A stretch of DNA of 64,000 nucleotides from Dysgonomonas mossii. GTDB lineage: Bacteria > Bacteroidota > Bacteroidia > Bacteroidales > Dysgonomonadaceae. The DNA lies in the NCBI RefSeq assembly GCF_004569505.1, contig NZ_SPPK01000002.1, positions 620,001 to 684,000 of the forward strand, read 5' to 3'. The notes beneath the pieces were generated by a model. That model was given only the letters and a program-made list of their open reading frames with translations. It did no database searches and had not been told where the DNA came from. The translations under genes were made by a program, and so were the position numbers. Of the stretch, positions 36,072 through 45,820 are shown in pieces. Each line of letters starts with the position of its first letter. Positions within the stretch are counted from its first letter, which is position 1.

Positions 36072-37958
36072 ATGGCTAATCAGAAAGAAAAGCTTTTCTC
36101 AAATTTTCCGCCGATATCTACTGAAGAGTGGATGGCAAAAATCGTAGCAGACCTGAAAGGGGCTGATTTTGAGAAAAAACTTGTTTGGAAAACAAACGAA
36201 GGGTTCAATGTAAACCCTTTTTACAGAAGTGAGGACCTTGAAGGCCTTAATACGGCTGTATCACTTCCGGGTGAATTTCCTTACGTGCGTGGTACCAAGA
36301 AAGATAACGACTGGTATACTCGTCAGGATATTGACGTCCGCGATTTCAAGGCAGCAAACGCAAAAGCTCTTGACGTACTTTACAAAGGTATCACATCTCT
36401 AGGATTTCATATCGAAGGAGATGACGTGAACGCCGACAACATCAAGACACTGTTGAAAGACATTCACCCCGAAGCTGTAGAGCTTAACTTTAGTACATGT
36501 CATCGCAAATCTTTGGAATTAACTAAGATCTTAGTTGAATACATCAAAGAATCGGGTGCAGATGTGATGAAGTGCTTTGGTTCTGTAAACTACGACCCTT
36601 TCAAACCTCTATTGAAAAAGGGACGTAATGCAGACGGATGGGTAGAGAAAGCAGCAGAGATAGTTAAAGCTGCGGCTCCGCTACCTCGTTTCAGAGTGTT
36701 GGCTGTTAATGCCTATGCATTGAGTGACGGTGGTGCTTACATCTATCAGGAACTTGGATATGCGCTGGCTAACGGTAATCAGTTGATGTCTGCCCTTGTT
36801 GAAGCAGGACTAGACCCTACATTGGTTGCTAAGAAGATCAAATTTAACTTTGGTATTGGCGGTAACTATTTTATGGAGATCGCTAAGTTCCGTGCAGCAC
36901 GCTGGTTATGGGCAGAAATAGTAGAAGCTTACAAACCTATCTGTGCTAACGAATGTCCAAACAAATCTCCTGAAGGAATTTGTCATTGTGCTGCAAAAAT
37001 ATATGTTCATGCACAAACATCTACTTTCAACAAGACTGTTTACGATGCCCACGTTAACTTGCTTCGTACACAAACAGAATCAATGTCGGCTACTATTGCC
37101 GGAATTAATTCCTTGACAGTACGTCCTTTCGACGAAACATATAAAACTCCGGATGACTTCTCTGAACGTATCGCACGTAACCAACAACTGTTGTTGAAAG
37201 AAGAATGTCATTTCGATAAGATAACTGACCCTTCAGCGGGTTCATATTATATCGAGAACCTTACTAAATCTATAGCTGAACAAGCTTGGAAATTGTTCCT
37301 CGAAGTAGACGAAAAAGGATTTTATGAAGCATTGAAAGCGGCAACAGTACAAACTGCCGTTAAGACTTCAGCTGATACCCGTTTCAAAGCATTGGCTACT
37401 CGCCGTGAAGTATTATTAGGTACTAATCAATATCCTAACTTTACAGAGAAGGCTGAAAGCAAAATTGTAAAAGAAGGTTGTAATTGCGGATGTTCTTCCG
37501 AAAAAGGAGAATATATGCCGTTACCTACCAGCCGCTTAGGTACAGCATTCGAAACACTTCGCCTGGCTACAGAGAAACATGGTGCTCCTACAGTATTTAT
37601 GCTAACAATTGGTAATCTGGGTATGCGTCTTGCACGTGCACAGTTCTCAAGTAACTTCTTTGCTTGTGCCGGATACAAGATTATCGACAATTTAGGTTTC
37701 GAAACAGTTGAAGCAGGAATCAAAGCTGCTCGTAAGAAAAAAGCAGATGTTATTGTACTTTGTTCTAGTGACGATGAGTACGCAACATACGCTCCTGAAG
37801 CTCATAAGTTGATCGAAGGCAAAGAACATTTTGTTGTTGCCGGAGCTCCTGCATGCATGGAAGATTTGAAAGCACAAGGTATAGAACACTTCATTAATGT
37901 GAAGAGCAATGTCCTTGAGACTCTAAAAATGTTCAATGCTAAACTGGGCATCGAATAA
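36072..37958 (+). CDS. mutA: Methylmalonyl-CoA mutase small subunit
   Basis: A 628-residue beta (small) subunit that pairs with MutB in the B12-dependent conversion between succinyl-CoA and methylmalonyl-CoA, a step in propionate formation in Bacteroidales. It has the mutase TIM-barrel (about 45-460; FNFGIGGNYFMEIAKFRAAR, then QTSTFNKTVYDAHVNLLRT) and a C-terminal flavodoxin-like domain (about 500-628) in which the DxHxxG cobalamin motif is absent, as expected for the non-catalytic subunit. A Cys-rich NCGCSSEKGE stretch near 475-485 links the domains. mutB lies three genes further on, not next to it. Confidence 0.95.
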   Translation: MANQKEKLFSNFPPISTEEWMAKIVADLKGADFEKKLVWKTNEGFNVNPFYRSEDLEGLNTAVSLPGEFPYVRGTKKDNDWYTRQDIDVRDFKAANAKALDVLYKGITSLGFHIEGDDVNADNIKTLLKDIHPEAVELNFSTCHRKSLELTKILVEYIKESGADVMKCFGSVNYDPFKPLLKKGRNADGWVEKAAEIVKAAAPLPRFRVLAVNAYALSDGGAYIYQELGYALANGNQLMSALVEAGLDPTLVAKKIKFNFGIGGNYFMEIAKFRAARWLWAEIVEAYKPICANECPNKSPEGICHCAAKIYVHAQTSTFNKTVYDAHVNLLRTQTESMSATIAGINSLTVRPFDETYKTPDDFSERIARNQQLLLKEECHFDKITDPSAGSYYIENLTKSIAEQAWKLFLEVDEKGFYEALKAATVQTAVKTSADTRFKALATRREVLLGTNQYPNFTEKAESKIVKEGCNCGCSSEKGEYMPLPTSRLGTAFETLRLATEKHGAPTVFMLTIGNLGMRLARAQFSSNFFACAGYKIIDNLGFETVEAGIKAARKKKADVIVLCSSDDEYATYAPEAHKLIEGKEHFVVAGAPACMEDLKAQGIEHFINVKSNVLETLKMFNAKLGIE

Positions 37959-37979
37959 TATTTTATAATTCGGATAAAA

Positions 37980-38882
37980 ATGGAAACAAAAAAACCAACA
38001 CTAAAAAACTGGGTGATTGCTACGCGACCATGGTCGTTTCCGGTATCATCTCTTCCTGCTCTTATTGCAATGATGTATACAATACACGTATACCCCGAAA
38101 GCTCTGCTAACTGGATATTGGGTGTAATTGCAATCATTGGCGCAGTTGTTTTTCAGGCAGGTGGTAACCTGATCAGTGATTATTACGACTATAAATATGG
38201 TGTAGACAGAGAAGGCAAGGTAGGAACAGATATTCTTACCAGCAAGCTGTTTACTCCTAAACAGGTGTTTATTTACGGATGGGCATTTATTGCTTTAGGG
38301 ATAACACTTGGATTATTTTTGGTTTCGCAAGCAGGTATAGACTTGGTGTGGGTTGGTTTATTTGGTACTATAGGCGCTGTATTTTATTATCGTTTCAAGT
38401 TCAAAGCATTGGGAGACCTTCTTATCTTTCTGGTTTATGGACCCTCTATTATGCTGGGGACAGGATATGTAATGCTTGGGCACTTCGACTGGTTGTTGCT
38501 TTTTGTTTCTTTCCCTATGGCGTTTATTACTGTCAACGTGTTGCATGCAAATAATACACGTGACATCAGAAGCGACCGTTATGCGGAAATCAAAACATAC
38601 GCAATGCTGATCGGGATGAAGGCTTCTGTAATACATTATTATCTGTTGACGATATTGGCTTATTTGTCTATTATCGTAATGGTGGTTCTTAATATTTTGC
38701 CGATAACGGCTCTTATCACTCTGATAACAGTACCGGTAGCATATAAGAACTGTAAGGCCATGTCGCAGATAACAGAAGATGATGTTACTCCTATTAATGA
38801 ATTGGACAAAGGAACTGCTCAACTACAATTGATGTTTAGTGCATCATTGTCGTTAGCCCTAATTTTAGCTATCCTGATATGA
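37980..38882 (+). CDS. menA: 1,4-dihydroxy-2-naphthoate prenyltransferase
   Basis: A 300-residue UbiA-superfamily membrane enzyme that attaches the isoprenoid tail in menaquinone synthesis. About nine hydrophobic helices are present. The first Asp-rich motif is NLISDYYDYKYGVD (about 62-75) and the second is NNTRDIRSDRYAEIKT (about 190-205). The N-terminal NWVIATRPWSFPVS is typical of MenA. It lies 21 bases after mutA and its stop overlaps the start of the next gene (ATGA). Other UbiA family functions are possible but the motifs fit MenA best. Confidence 0.88.
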   Translation: METKKPTLKNWVIATRPWSFPVSSLPALIAMMYTIHVYPESSANWILGVIAIIGAVVFQAGGNLISDYYDYKYGVDREGKVGTDILTSKLFTPKQVFIYGWAFIALGITLGLFLVSQAGIDLVWVGLFGTIGAVFYYRFKFKALGDLLIFLVYGPSIMLGTGYVMLGHFDWLLLFVSFPMAFITVNVLHANNTRDIRSDRYAEIKTYAMLIGMKASVIHYYLLTILAYLSIIVMVVLNILPITALITLITVPVAYKNCKAMSQITEDDVTPINELDKGTAQLQLMFSASLSLALILAILI

Positions 38883-39496
38883 AAAAACTTGCAGGTGCAA
38901 TCCTGGTAGCAATAGTCTTTTGGTTTGTAATGTTTTCGCAATGGACAAGCCCGCATATCAATTTCTGGTATGTTATGCTTGCTGCCGCAGGAACACTTAC
39001 AGCTTTGAGCTTTCTGTTTAGAAAAGACTGGAAAGCCGAGTTCTCATTCAATATAAAAGATGTTGCTTTGGGTGTTGGCTCTGCAATCGTATTATGGGGA
39101 GTTTTCTATTTAGGTAATGCAATCTCCGGAATGCTTTTCGATTTTGCTCATCCGCAAGTAAGCGATGTGTATGCCATGAAAGACGGGCAAAGCAAATTGT
39201 TTCTTGCATTGGCTCTATTGTTTTGGATAGGTCCTGCCGAAGAAATCTTTTGGCGTGGATATGTTCAACGTTCATTGAGCGAAAGCAAACTCGGAAGTAT
39301 GAAAGCATATATTATAACAACACTTATCTATGCCTTTGTGCATATATGGGCGTTCAATTTTATGCTTTTTATGGCTGCCTTTATATGTGGGGCTTTTTGG
39401 GGATTCATATATATGAAAAACAGAAACTTGCTGACAGTGCTTATATCCCATGCTATTTGGGATGTGGCTGTTTTCATTTTATTTCCTATATCGTAA
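38879..39496 (+). CDS. CPBP family intramembrane metalloprotease
   Basis: A 205-residue multi-pass membrane protein of the CPBP (Abi/CAAX-like, PF02517) family. The glutamate motif EEIFWRGYVQ (about 120-129), a histidine in AFVHIWAFNF (about 152) and SHAIWDVAVF (about 192) form the expected metal site. Its ATG overlaps the menA stop by 4 bases, so translation is coupled, and mutB starts 21 bases after it. Members process membrane proteins or protect against bacteriocins; the substrate here is unknown. Confidence 0.87.
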   Translation: MKKLAGAILVAIVFWFVMFSQWTSPHINFWYVMLAAAGTLTALSFLFRKDWKAEFSFNIKDVALGVGSAIVLWGVFYLGNAISGMLFDFAHPQVSDVYAMKDGQSKLFLALALLFWIGPAEEIFWRGYVQRSLSESKLGSMKAYIITTLIYAFVHIWAFNFMLFMAAFICGAFWGFIYMKNRNLLTVLISHAIWDVAVFILFPIS

Positions 39497-39517
39497 ATAA
39501 TCAAATAAAAAATAAAT

Positions 39518-41665
39518 ATGAAACCTAATTTCAAAAACATTGATATCAACAGTTCGGGTTTTGTTGCTACAGACGCTACAAAATGGGCTGCTGATAATGG
39601 TATAGAAGCTGACTGGATGACACCCGAACTCATTCCGGTTAAGTCTGTTTATACAAAAGAAGATTTGGAAGGGATGGAGCATCTTAACTATGCTTCAGGT
39701 ATTCCTCCATTCTTGCGTGGACCATACTCGGGTATGTACGCTATGCGTCCTTGGACAATCCGTCAGTACGCAGGGTTCTCTACTGCTGCTGAGTCGAATG
39801 CATTCTATCGTCGTAACTTGGCTTCGGGTCAAAAAGGTCTTTCTGTTGCGTTTGACCTTGCCACACACCGTGGATACGATGCCGACCATCCTCGTGTAGT
39901 GGGTGACGTTGGTAAAGCCGGGGTGTCTATTTGCTCGGTAGAAGATATGAAGGTTTTGTTTGAAGGTATTCCATTGAATCAGATGTCAGTATCTATGACA
40001 ATGAATGGTGCGGTACTTCCTGTTCTTGCATTCTATATCAATGCAGGATTGGAGCAAGGTGCTAAGCTGGAAGAAATGGCGGGTACTATACAAAATGATA
40101 TTCTTAAAGAATTTATGGTGCGTAATACATATATCTATCCACCGGAATTCTCAATGAAAATTATCGCTGACATCTTCGAATATACATCTCAGAAGATGCC
40201 TAAGTTCAACTCAATATCTATCTCGGGTTATCACATGCAGGAAGCGGGAGCTACTGCCGACATCGAGTTAGCATATACGCTTGCCGATGGTATGGAATAC
40301 CTTAAAGCAGGTATCGATGCAGGTATCGACGTAGATGCGTTTGCCCCTCGCTTGTCATTCTTCTGGGCTATTGGTATGAACCACTTTATGGAGATTGCCA
40401 AAATGCGTGCCGGACGTCTTTTGTGGGCTAAGATTGTGAAGAGCTTTGGTGCTAAAAATCCGAAGTCTCTCGCATTGCGTACTCACTCTCAGACATCAGG
40501 ATGGTCGTTGACAGAGCAAGACCCTTTCAACAACGTTGGACGTACTTGTATCGAAGCTATGGCTTCTGCTTTGGGACACACTCAGTCTTTGCACACAAAT
40601 GCATTGGATGAGGCTATCGCATTGCCTACCGACTTCTCTGCTCGTATTGCACGTAATACTCAGATATACATTCAGGAAGAAACTCAAATATGTAAAGAGA
40701 TCGACCCTTGGGCTGGTTCTTATTATGTGGAAACACTAACAAACGAACTTGTGCATAAGGCTTGGGATTTGATTCAGGAAGTTCAAAAACTGGGTGGTAT
40801 GGCTAAGGCTATCGAAACAGGTCTTCCTAAGATGCGTATCGAAGAAGCTGCTGCTCGTACTCAGGCTAGAATCGACTCTGGTCAGCAAGCAATTATTGGT
40901 ATCAACAAGTATCGCCTCGAAAAAGAAGATCCTATCGATATTCTTGATGTTGACAATACCGAAGTGCGTCGTCAACAGATCGAACGTTTGAACGACTTGA
41001 AGTCTAAACGTGACAACGAAGCTGTGAAGAAAGCGTTAGCTGCTATCACAGAATGTGTGAAAACGAAGAAAGGTAACCTGTTGGAGCTTGCAGTTGAAGC
41101 TGCGCGCTTGCGTGCTACTTTAGGAGAAATCTCCGATGCTTGCGAAGAGATTGTTGGACGTTATAAAGCAGTAATCAGAACTATATCAGGCGTGTATTCA
41201 TCAGAAAGTAAAAAAGACCCAACATTCCATGAAGCGAAGACACTTGTGGAAGAGTTTGCAAAGAAAGAAGGTCGTCAACCACGTATCATGATTGCCAAGA
41301 TGGGTCAGGACGGACACGACCGTGGTGCAAAAGTTGTAGCTACAGGTTATGCTGACTGCGGATTCGACGTAGATATGGGACCATTGTTCCAAACTCCGGA
41401 AGAAGCTGCCCGTCAGGCTGTAGAAAACGACGTAAATGTACTTGGTGTTTCGTCTCTTGCTGCCGGTCACAAAACTCTTGTGCCTCAGGTTATAGACGAG
41501 CTTAAGAAACTTGGTAGAGAAGATATCATCGTTATTGCAGGAGGTGTAATCCCTGCTCAAGACTATGACTTCTTGTATAAATCGGGTGTGGCTGCTATTT
41601 TTGGTCCTGGTACATCAGTAACCAAAGCGGCTGTACAGATTTTACATATTTTGCTAGCTGAGTAA
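39518..41665 (+). CDS. mutB: Methylmalonyl-CoA mutase large subunit
   Basis: A 715-residue catalytic alpha subunit. The barrel contains [38 protein letters not shown] and [19 protein letters not shown]. The C-terminal cobalamin domain has the DxHxxG motif with Asp598, His600 and Gly603 in [11 protein letters not shown], and the later [12 protein letters not shown] and AGGVIP strands. It works with MutA to make methylmalonyl-CoA from succinyl-CoA for propionate production. The sucCD genes for succinyl-CoA synthesis lie 18 kb away in this window. Confidence 0.97.
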   Translation: MKPNFKNIDINSSGFVATDATKWAADNGIEADWMTPELIPVKSVYTKEDLEGMEHLNYASGIPPFLRGPYSGMYAMRPWTIRQYAGFSTAAESNAFYRRNLASGQKGLSVAFDLATHRGYDADHPRVVGDVGKAGVSICSVEDMKVLFEGIPLNQMSVSMTMNGAVLPVLAFYINAGLEQGAKLEEMAGTIQNDILKEFMVRNTYIYPPEFSMKIIADIFEYTSQKMPKFNSISISGYHMQEAGATADIELAYTLADGMEYLKAGIDAGIDVDAFAPRLSFFWAIGMNHFMEIAKMRAGRLLWAKIVKSFGAKNPKSLALRTHSQTSGWSLTEQDPFNNVGRTCIEAMASALGHTQSLHTNALDEAIALPTDFSARIARNTQIYIQEETQICKEIDPWAGSYYVETLTNELVHKAWDLIQEVQKLGGMAKAIETGLPKMRIEEAAARTQARIDSGQQAIIGINKYRLEKEDPIDILDVDNTEVRRQQIERLNDLKSKRDNEAVKKALAAITECVKTKKGNLLELAVEAARLRATLGEISDACEEIVGRYKAVIRTISGVYSSESKKDPTFHEAKTLVEEFAKKEGRQPRIMIAKMGQDGHDRGAKVVATGYADCGFDVDMGPLFQTPEEAARQAVENDVNVLGVSSLAAGHKTLVPQVIDELKKLGREDIIVIAGGVIPAQDYDFLYKSGVAAIFGPGTSVTKAAVQILHILLAE

Positions 41666-41695
41666 TTTAGTTTAAAATCAAACTATAATTATATG

Positions 41696-41728
41696 AAAGA
41701 GCTGCCCGAATAAGGCAGCTCTTTTTTT
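41696..41728 (+). terminator. Terminator of the mut operon
   Basis: AAAGAGCTGCC (41696-41706) pairs perfectly with GGCAGCTCTTT (41714-41724), and the T-run extends to 41728. A textbook intrinsic terminator. Confidence 0.92.
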
Positions 41729-42083
41729 GTATCATATTTTATTCTATTTATCTCATAATAGAGGGTGACTTGAAAGTAACAAGAGTAAAATAGTGTAATA
41801 GTCGTCACTTTTTATTGTTTGGTTTTAGTCTCTATAGAAAATAGCGATCTTTTATAGAACTGATGTATAATGTACATTATATTGCGTTTTGCAGTATATT
41901 GATGGGGTGGATAGCTGGAGTGAGCATAAAGAAAATATGATTGTAGAATAGAAATGGCTAGGATTTATAAATAATTTTTATAAATTTGTCTTTCTGCTAT
42001 GTGTTAATTTGATTCTTTTTATACTTATTTGGTATCTAAAGAATGGATTAATATGTTTTATTTGTGATTATTTTTGTTGAAAA
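41729..42083. other. AT-rich spacer without visible gene
   Basis: No convincing coding frame, RNA or repeat is seen between the mut terminator and the small secreted protein gene. No clear TAnnTTTG promoter with a -33 partner was found. Confidence 0.5.
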
Positions 42084-42587
42084 ATGAGATTTGCTATACT
42101 TTTATTTATATTTTGTTCGAGTGTAAATTTAATGGCTCAGAATGCTTTAGGTGATAATGGCGAAAGATATAAGATTGCTTATGATTATTTGCTATCAGAC
42201 TTTAAGACTTCAGAGCGTAACTATATAGTTTCGGATACACTTATGTTTATGGAAAGAAGCCCATTTTGGAAATATTTCCAAAAGAAAGGCGAGTCTTCGT
42301 TAGACTGCATAACTCGTATTGATAGCATTGATAATACAAATAGATTTACAAAAGAATATTCTCGCGAATTGGTTAAGCTCTTTGGTTCTGCTGAGGAAAC
42401 ACCAAACTTATACTTTTCTAAAATTTCCGACAATGTTTTGTTTGCCGAATATTTTTATCGCTTCGGATTGAATAAGGATTTGACTCAGGCTCCTCCTAAA
42501 TACAATGGTAGCTATCGCTATCTCTTTATCTTTGGTTCAGATAATAGTATTGCCGATGTTCTAAAACAGGTGGTTGCCTATAAATAA
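42084..42587 (+). CDS. Small exported protein, function unknown
   Basis: A 167-residue protein with a signal peptide (about 1-19, NLMAQ). The mature part is mixed alpha/beta, with no cysteines in conserved-looking pairs except one (Cys in SSLDCITR). I recognise no family or motif. It ends 20 bases before the stop of the convergent glycosyltransferase gene. The base composition and weak similarity to anything familiar suggest a lineage-specific protein. Confidence 0.6.
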   Translation: MRFAILLFIFCSSVNLMAQNALGDNGERYKIAYDYLLSDFKTSERNYIVSDTLMFMERSPFWKYFQKKGESSLDCITRIDSIDNTNRFTKEYSRELVKLFGSAEETPNLYFSKISDNVLFAEYFYRFGLNKDLTQAPPKYNGSYRYLFIFGSDNSIADVLKQVVAYK

Positions 42588-42607
42588 GATATACTTTGTT
42601 TTTAGGA

Positions 42608-43438
42608 TCAAAGCTTTTCTATTCCGTTCGGTGTTTTTATTATTTTGTTTGCCTTTACGTTACGGCGTATTTCTTTATTTCTCTCTATTAGTTCCTTGTT
42701 TTTGTATGGGCGAGAATGATCCAGGTGTACGCAAATAGCTGAATATCTGATTTGTTTAGAATGTATTCCCATGTTAACCAGTCGCTCCCCAAACTCCCTG
42801 TCCAATCCTCCATATTGCATAGACTCGTTAAAACCATTGATAGCCAGCATGTCTTCTTTCCATCCTGATGAGTTGCAGCCATTCCATGAGGCTTTTGCGG
42901 GTGTGATGAAATTCATAAATGAAGCAAAGGTTTTAGACTTTAAGAGTTTAGTATTCTTGAAAGAACTCTTCAAGCCGTGTTGTCTTAGCCATTTAATATC
43001 GAATGCATTTTCGGAGATGATATCTTCATAAGTAATAGTTTTGCTGATCTCCATCGGTAATTTGGGATATCCGCCTGATAAGAAATATCCTTTTTCCGCA
43101 TATCTTAAATGAGTCTCAATAAAATCCTTTCGAGGGATACAGTCGTGGTCTGTGAATATAAGGTATTCTGATTCTGAAGCTACTATGGCATCGTTTAGTA
43201 TTTTGCACTTTCTGAAACCTTCATCTGCGTGCCAGATGTGCTTTATGTTCGGTAAATATTTATTCCTGAATTTATCTATTAATTCTCTGGTGTCTTCACC
43301 CGAGCCATCATCTGCAAGGATTAATTCGAATGTACTGTGAGTCTGTAGAGTATATCCCCATAAGGTTTTTTCTAACCATTCGGGATTATTGTAAGTTGAT
43401 ATGACAATCCCTATACTTTGAGGTTTTATATTTCTCAT
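42608..43438 (-). CDS. GT2 family glycosyltransferase
   Basis: A 276-residue single-domain GT-A glycosyltransferase. The N-terminus has IGIVISTYNNPEWLEKTL and the nucleotide-binding LADDGSGEDT (41-50). The metal motif is DHD at 97-99 in FTDHDCIP. The C-terminal acceptor part has GGLDREFGERLVNMG (210-224), as in the galactosyltransferase-like GT27C domain. It probably adds a sugar to a surface glycan or LPS core. It stands alone, so donor and acceptor cannot be told. A likely minus-strand promoter lies at 43485-43514. Confidence 0.88.
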   Translation of the reverse strand: MRNIKPQSIGIVISTYNNPEWLEKTLWGYTLQTHSTFELILADDGSGEDTRELIDKFRNKYLPNIKHIWHADEGFRKCKILNDAIVASESEYLIFTDHDCIPRKDFIETHLRYAEKGYFLSGGYPKLPMEISKTITYEDIISENAFDIKWLRQHGLKSSFKNTKLLKSKTFASFMNFITPAKASWNGCNSSGWKEDMLAINGFNESMQYGGLDREFGERLVNMGIHSKQIRYSAICVHLDHSRPYKNKELIERNKEIRRNVKANKIIKTPNGIEKL

Positions 43439-43484
43439 CTTATAATATATAGCCTGTAGATTTTAGTATGACCTTTTTGTAAGA

Positions 43485-43514
43485 CAAAATTACAGTAAAA
43501 AAGTATATATCAAC
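43485..43514 (-). promoter_or_regulatory. Promoter of the glycosyltransferase gene
   Basis: On the minus strand TAATTTTG (43492 down to 43485) fits TAnnTTTG, and GTTG (43514 down to 43511) lies 18 bases upstream of it. The start codon is 47 bases further downstream. Confidence 0.55.
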
Positions 43515-43550
43515 TATGATGTAGTAACTAAATGAAATGAGCTTTAAATA

Positions 43551-43618
43551 AGCCTCCTTGAATACTCAAGGAGGCTGCGCCTGCAGTTTGCTAAATTGTC
43601 TGTGTTAATGTCAGGCGT
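43551..43618. other. Two GC-rich hairpins in an AT-rich spacer
   Basis: AGCCTCCTTGA (43551-43561) and TCAAGGAGGCT (43566-43576) form a perfect 11-bp stem with a 4-base loop. Next to it GCGCCTG (43577-43583) can pair with CAGGCGT (about 43611-43617). The 43439-44161 spacer otherwise holds no gene. No plus-strand gene ends here, so this is not an ordinary terminator. On the minus strand it is followed by TTATTT, so it could end a leftward transcript or sit in a leader. Confidence 0.55.
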
Positions 43619-44161
43619 CTGCATATACATAAATTACTTTCGTGTATATTCCTACTCCAAAAAACATTTAGCTTTTTGACTTATTCCAATTTTATCTATA
43701 CTATAGACGTAAAATTGTATATCTTTTTTAAGAGGGAATTATAGTTTTTCTTATTTACTGTGAATAACAAATCTTTTCTTGGTAGGAAAATATAGAGTTA
43801 TGCAGTTTTAATAAATTTATGTAAAAGTTTCCCTTATGTTTTAATCTTCAATACCTCGTGTAATTAATAACAAAAGTAACTTTTATTTTTATATTATCAA
43901 GTGATTTGATATAAAAAAAGAGAAAAATTATACTTGTTTTTAATCATTCTATATTGTGCTATGATTGGTAGTTAGGTGTAGTCTGTGTGTAATTTATATA
44001 GGCTAATGTAATTTTTGATTGTAAAATAAAATAGTATAGGAAGGTATTCAATTTGGTTAAAAGCGTTATATTGTTAATAACTAATTAGTATCATGTTTTT
44101 TAGTTTTATTAAAAAAAATTATTTTTGCTATCCGAAGATTTTAAATAAAAAATAATAGACG

Positions 44162-44395
44162 ATGACTAAAACACTTCTAATATTTAAAGAGGGAATAGCA
44201 AAATCGCAAAAAGTAAGAGAGAGACTTGTGAAAAATATTGATAGACAAACTGATACAGAGATTACACTGAACTTATCGGATTTGGATTTTGATTTCAATA
44301 GAAAAGAGGTGAAAATTTCGCACTATATTAAAGATACAGAATATCCGGATGTCGTTCTTAAATTTAATGATTTTATATCATTAGTTCAGAGCTAA
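44162..44395 (+). CDS. Small protein of unknown function
   Basis: A 77-residue cytoplasmic protein without signal or membrane segment. It begins MTKTLLIFKEGIAKSQK and has alternating charged helix and strand segments (LNLSDLDFDFNRKEVKISHY). A -7-like TATTTTTG lies at 44120-44127, 34 bases before the ATG, supporting real expression. I do not recognise a family. It stands in a long AT-rich, gene-poor stretch. It could be a small regulator or part of a lineage-specific pair. Confidence 0.5.
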   Translation: MTKTLLIFKEGIAKSQKVRERLVKNIDRQTDTEITLNLSDLDFDFNRKEVKISHYIKDTEYPDVVLKFNDFISLVQS

Positions 44396-44770
44396 TTGAA
44401 TATCTCTAATATAAGAGGTTAAGATCTTTGGTGTAAAGAACACTTTTAAAAGACTTTCCTCCTTTCCTTTTTATATTATAAGAATTATGTTTAATCATAT
44501 CAGATATGGTTAGACATTTTTATTGTCATTCTCGATTAATCCTTAGAAGGTGATTATCGTTAAAAATGATACCCTTATATTCAGGATTCTCTCAAAAAGT
44601 TGTAAAAGGTGAAATGATCTCTTATATTTGTATTATAAGAAGTAAAATACTATAAAAAACTGTTATTTTTTAGGATGATTAGATTTATTATAAATGGTTT
44701 ATAATAAAGTCTAGTCGATTAAGATAAGAGCTTTTACATTTTCTAGGGATTTTAGATTATCTACTCTGAG
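44396..44770. other. AT-rich spacer without visible gene
   Basis: I see no coding frame, terminator or clear promoter here beyond short A/T runs. Confidence 0.45.
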
Positions 44771-45421
44771 ATGATTCGTGAAGTAAAAATAGATTCATTT
44801 GATGATATCTGTTCATCATTTAGTATTTGGATTATCAAGTATTGTTCGCAGAATTATACTTTTCCATTGTATATGGTTTGGTATAGTGATACGGATGTAG
44901 AGGGGCGTCATGCCTTCATGCTTGATAAATCAGGATGTATTTTTGCTGTTACTGATTTAGTGAAGATAAAAGAGACACTACTGAAGAATATAGATAAAAT
45001 TCAACAACCAAACAATTTGATGAATTGGTTAGCTTGCTTTGGAGATATCATACCTGAGTATGTCGAATCTTATAATGTAGGACAAATAGAAAATAATATA
45101 CGGGGGAATGATTTCTACGATGAGTCAATAACCCAATTTATAGGCTTTATTAATTTGTTTGGAGATTTTGTATACCAGTCGAAAGATAACCTTCTTTATG
45201 AAAGAGACTTGAATAATAAGTATATAAGCATGGTATACAAATACTACGATCAATATATTCAATCATCAAATTATAAGATCAAAGAACAATATAATCAGAA
45301 GGATAAACCGCGGTTGGAGATAAATCATCTGGAGTTACTGCATGCTTTTATCAAGATTAGGTATGTTATCGAAGAAAATATTTCAGTCGCCTATTTACAA
45401 AACACTGTTCAGTCCCTATAA
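44771..45421 (+). CDS. Cytoplasmic protein of unknown function
   Basis: A 216-residue protein with no signal peptide, rich in Asp, Asn, Ile and Tyr. The first half holds aromatic strand-like segments (YTFPLYMVWYSDTDV, HAFMLDKSGCIFAVTDL) and the second half is helical. Size and composition resemble proteins of the polymorphic-toxin immunity kind, but no toxin gene is adjacent and this is only a general impression. No known motif was recognised. Confidence 0.5.
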   Translation: MIREVKIDSFDDICSSFSIWIIKYCSQNYTFPLYMVWYSDTDVEGRHAFMLDKSGCIFAVTDLVKIKETLLKNIDKIQQPNNLMNWLACFGDIIPEYVESYNVGQIENNIRGNDFYDESITQFIGFINLFGDFVYQSKDNLLYERDLNNKYISMVYKYYDQYIQSSNYKIKEQYNQKDKPRLEINHLELLHAFIKIRYVIEENISVAYLQNTVQSL

Positions 45422-45575
45422 TGTCTGATCTAAAGATGAACGACTTCCTAAAATCCTGACAACTTTAAGTTGTAATATAAAAATAGATTATAAACTTCTG
45501 TTTTATTTCTATTTAAGTGTTTGTTTATTAAGGCGTTTTAAAATGTTTATGTTCTAAAAATACATAAGGAAATAT

Positions 45576-45697
45576 AGTTAATTAACAAAATAAATTGAAC
45601 TTTATTCTACTACTTATGGTTATATAACATGTAGTTTTGTAAAGTTTGTGTTAAGGCATGAGAAAGTCCTACGACGTGATGTTGTGGGCTTTTTTTA
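45576..45697 (+). ncRNA. Candidate structured small RNA, copy A
   Basis: About 120 bases that recur at 62545-62671. The core GTAGTTTTGTAAAGTTTG plus TGTTAAGG is the same in both copies apart from one T. GAACTTT (45597-45603) can pair with AAAGTTT (45641-45647), enclosing a CTAC/GTAG helix (45607-45610 with 45631-45634). The 3' end is a terminator: AAAGTCC and ACGAC pair with GTTGT and GGGCTTT across 45663-45692, with one bulge, then a T-run. This copy lies about 125 bases before the HipA-like gene. A TAGTTTTG inside the core also fits the -7 consensus, so the core could instead be a promoter feeding a short RNA. The rest of the 45422-45814 gap shows nothing else. Confidence 0.6.
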
Positions 45698-45820
45698 TTT
45701 GTACATGTGTGATCGACTCGTATTAATAATATACAACAATAAGGAATAATTGCTGACTATTTTTTATCTTTATCAACACGAACTAAGTAAATAATAAAAA
45801 AGGAAGGGTCGTTATTGAAA

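Noticed and set aside
38358..38822. Minus-strand frame of 154 codons
   Set aside because: Antisense to menA with His/Cys/Arg-rich composition and no start or promoter support.
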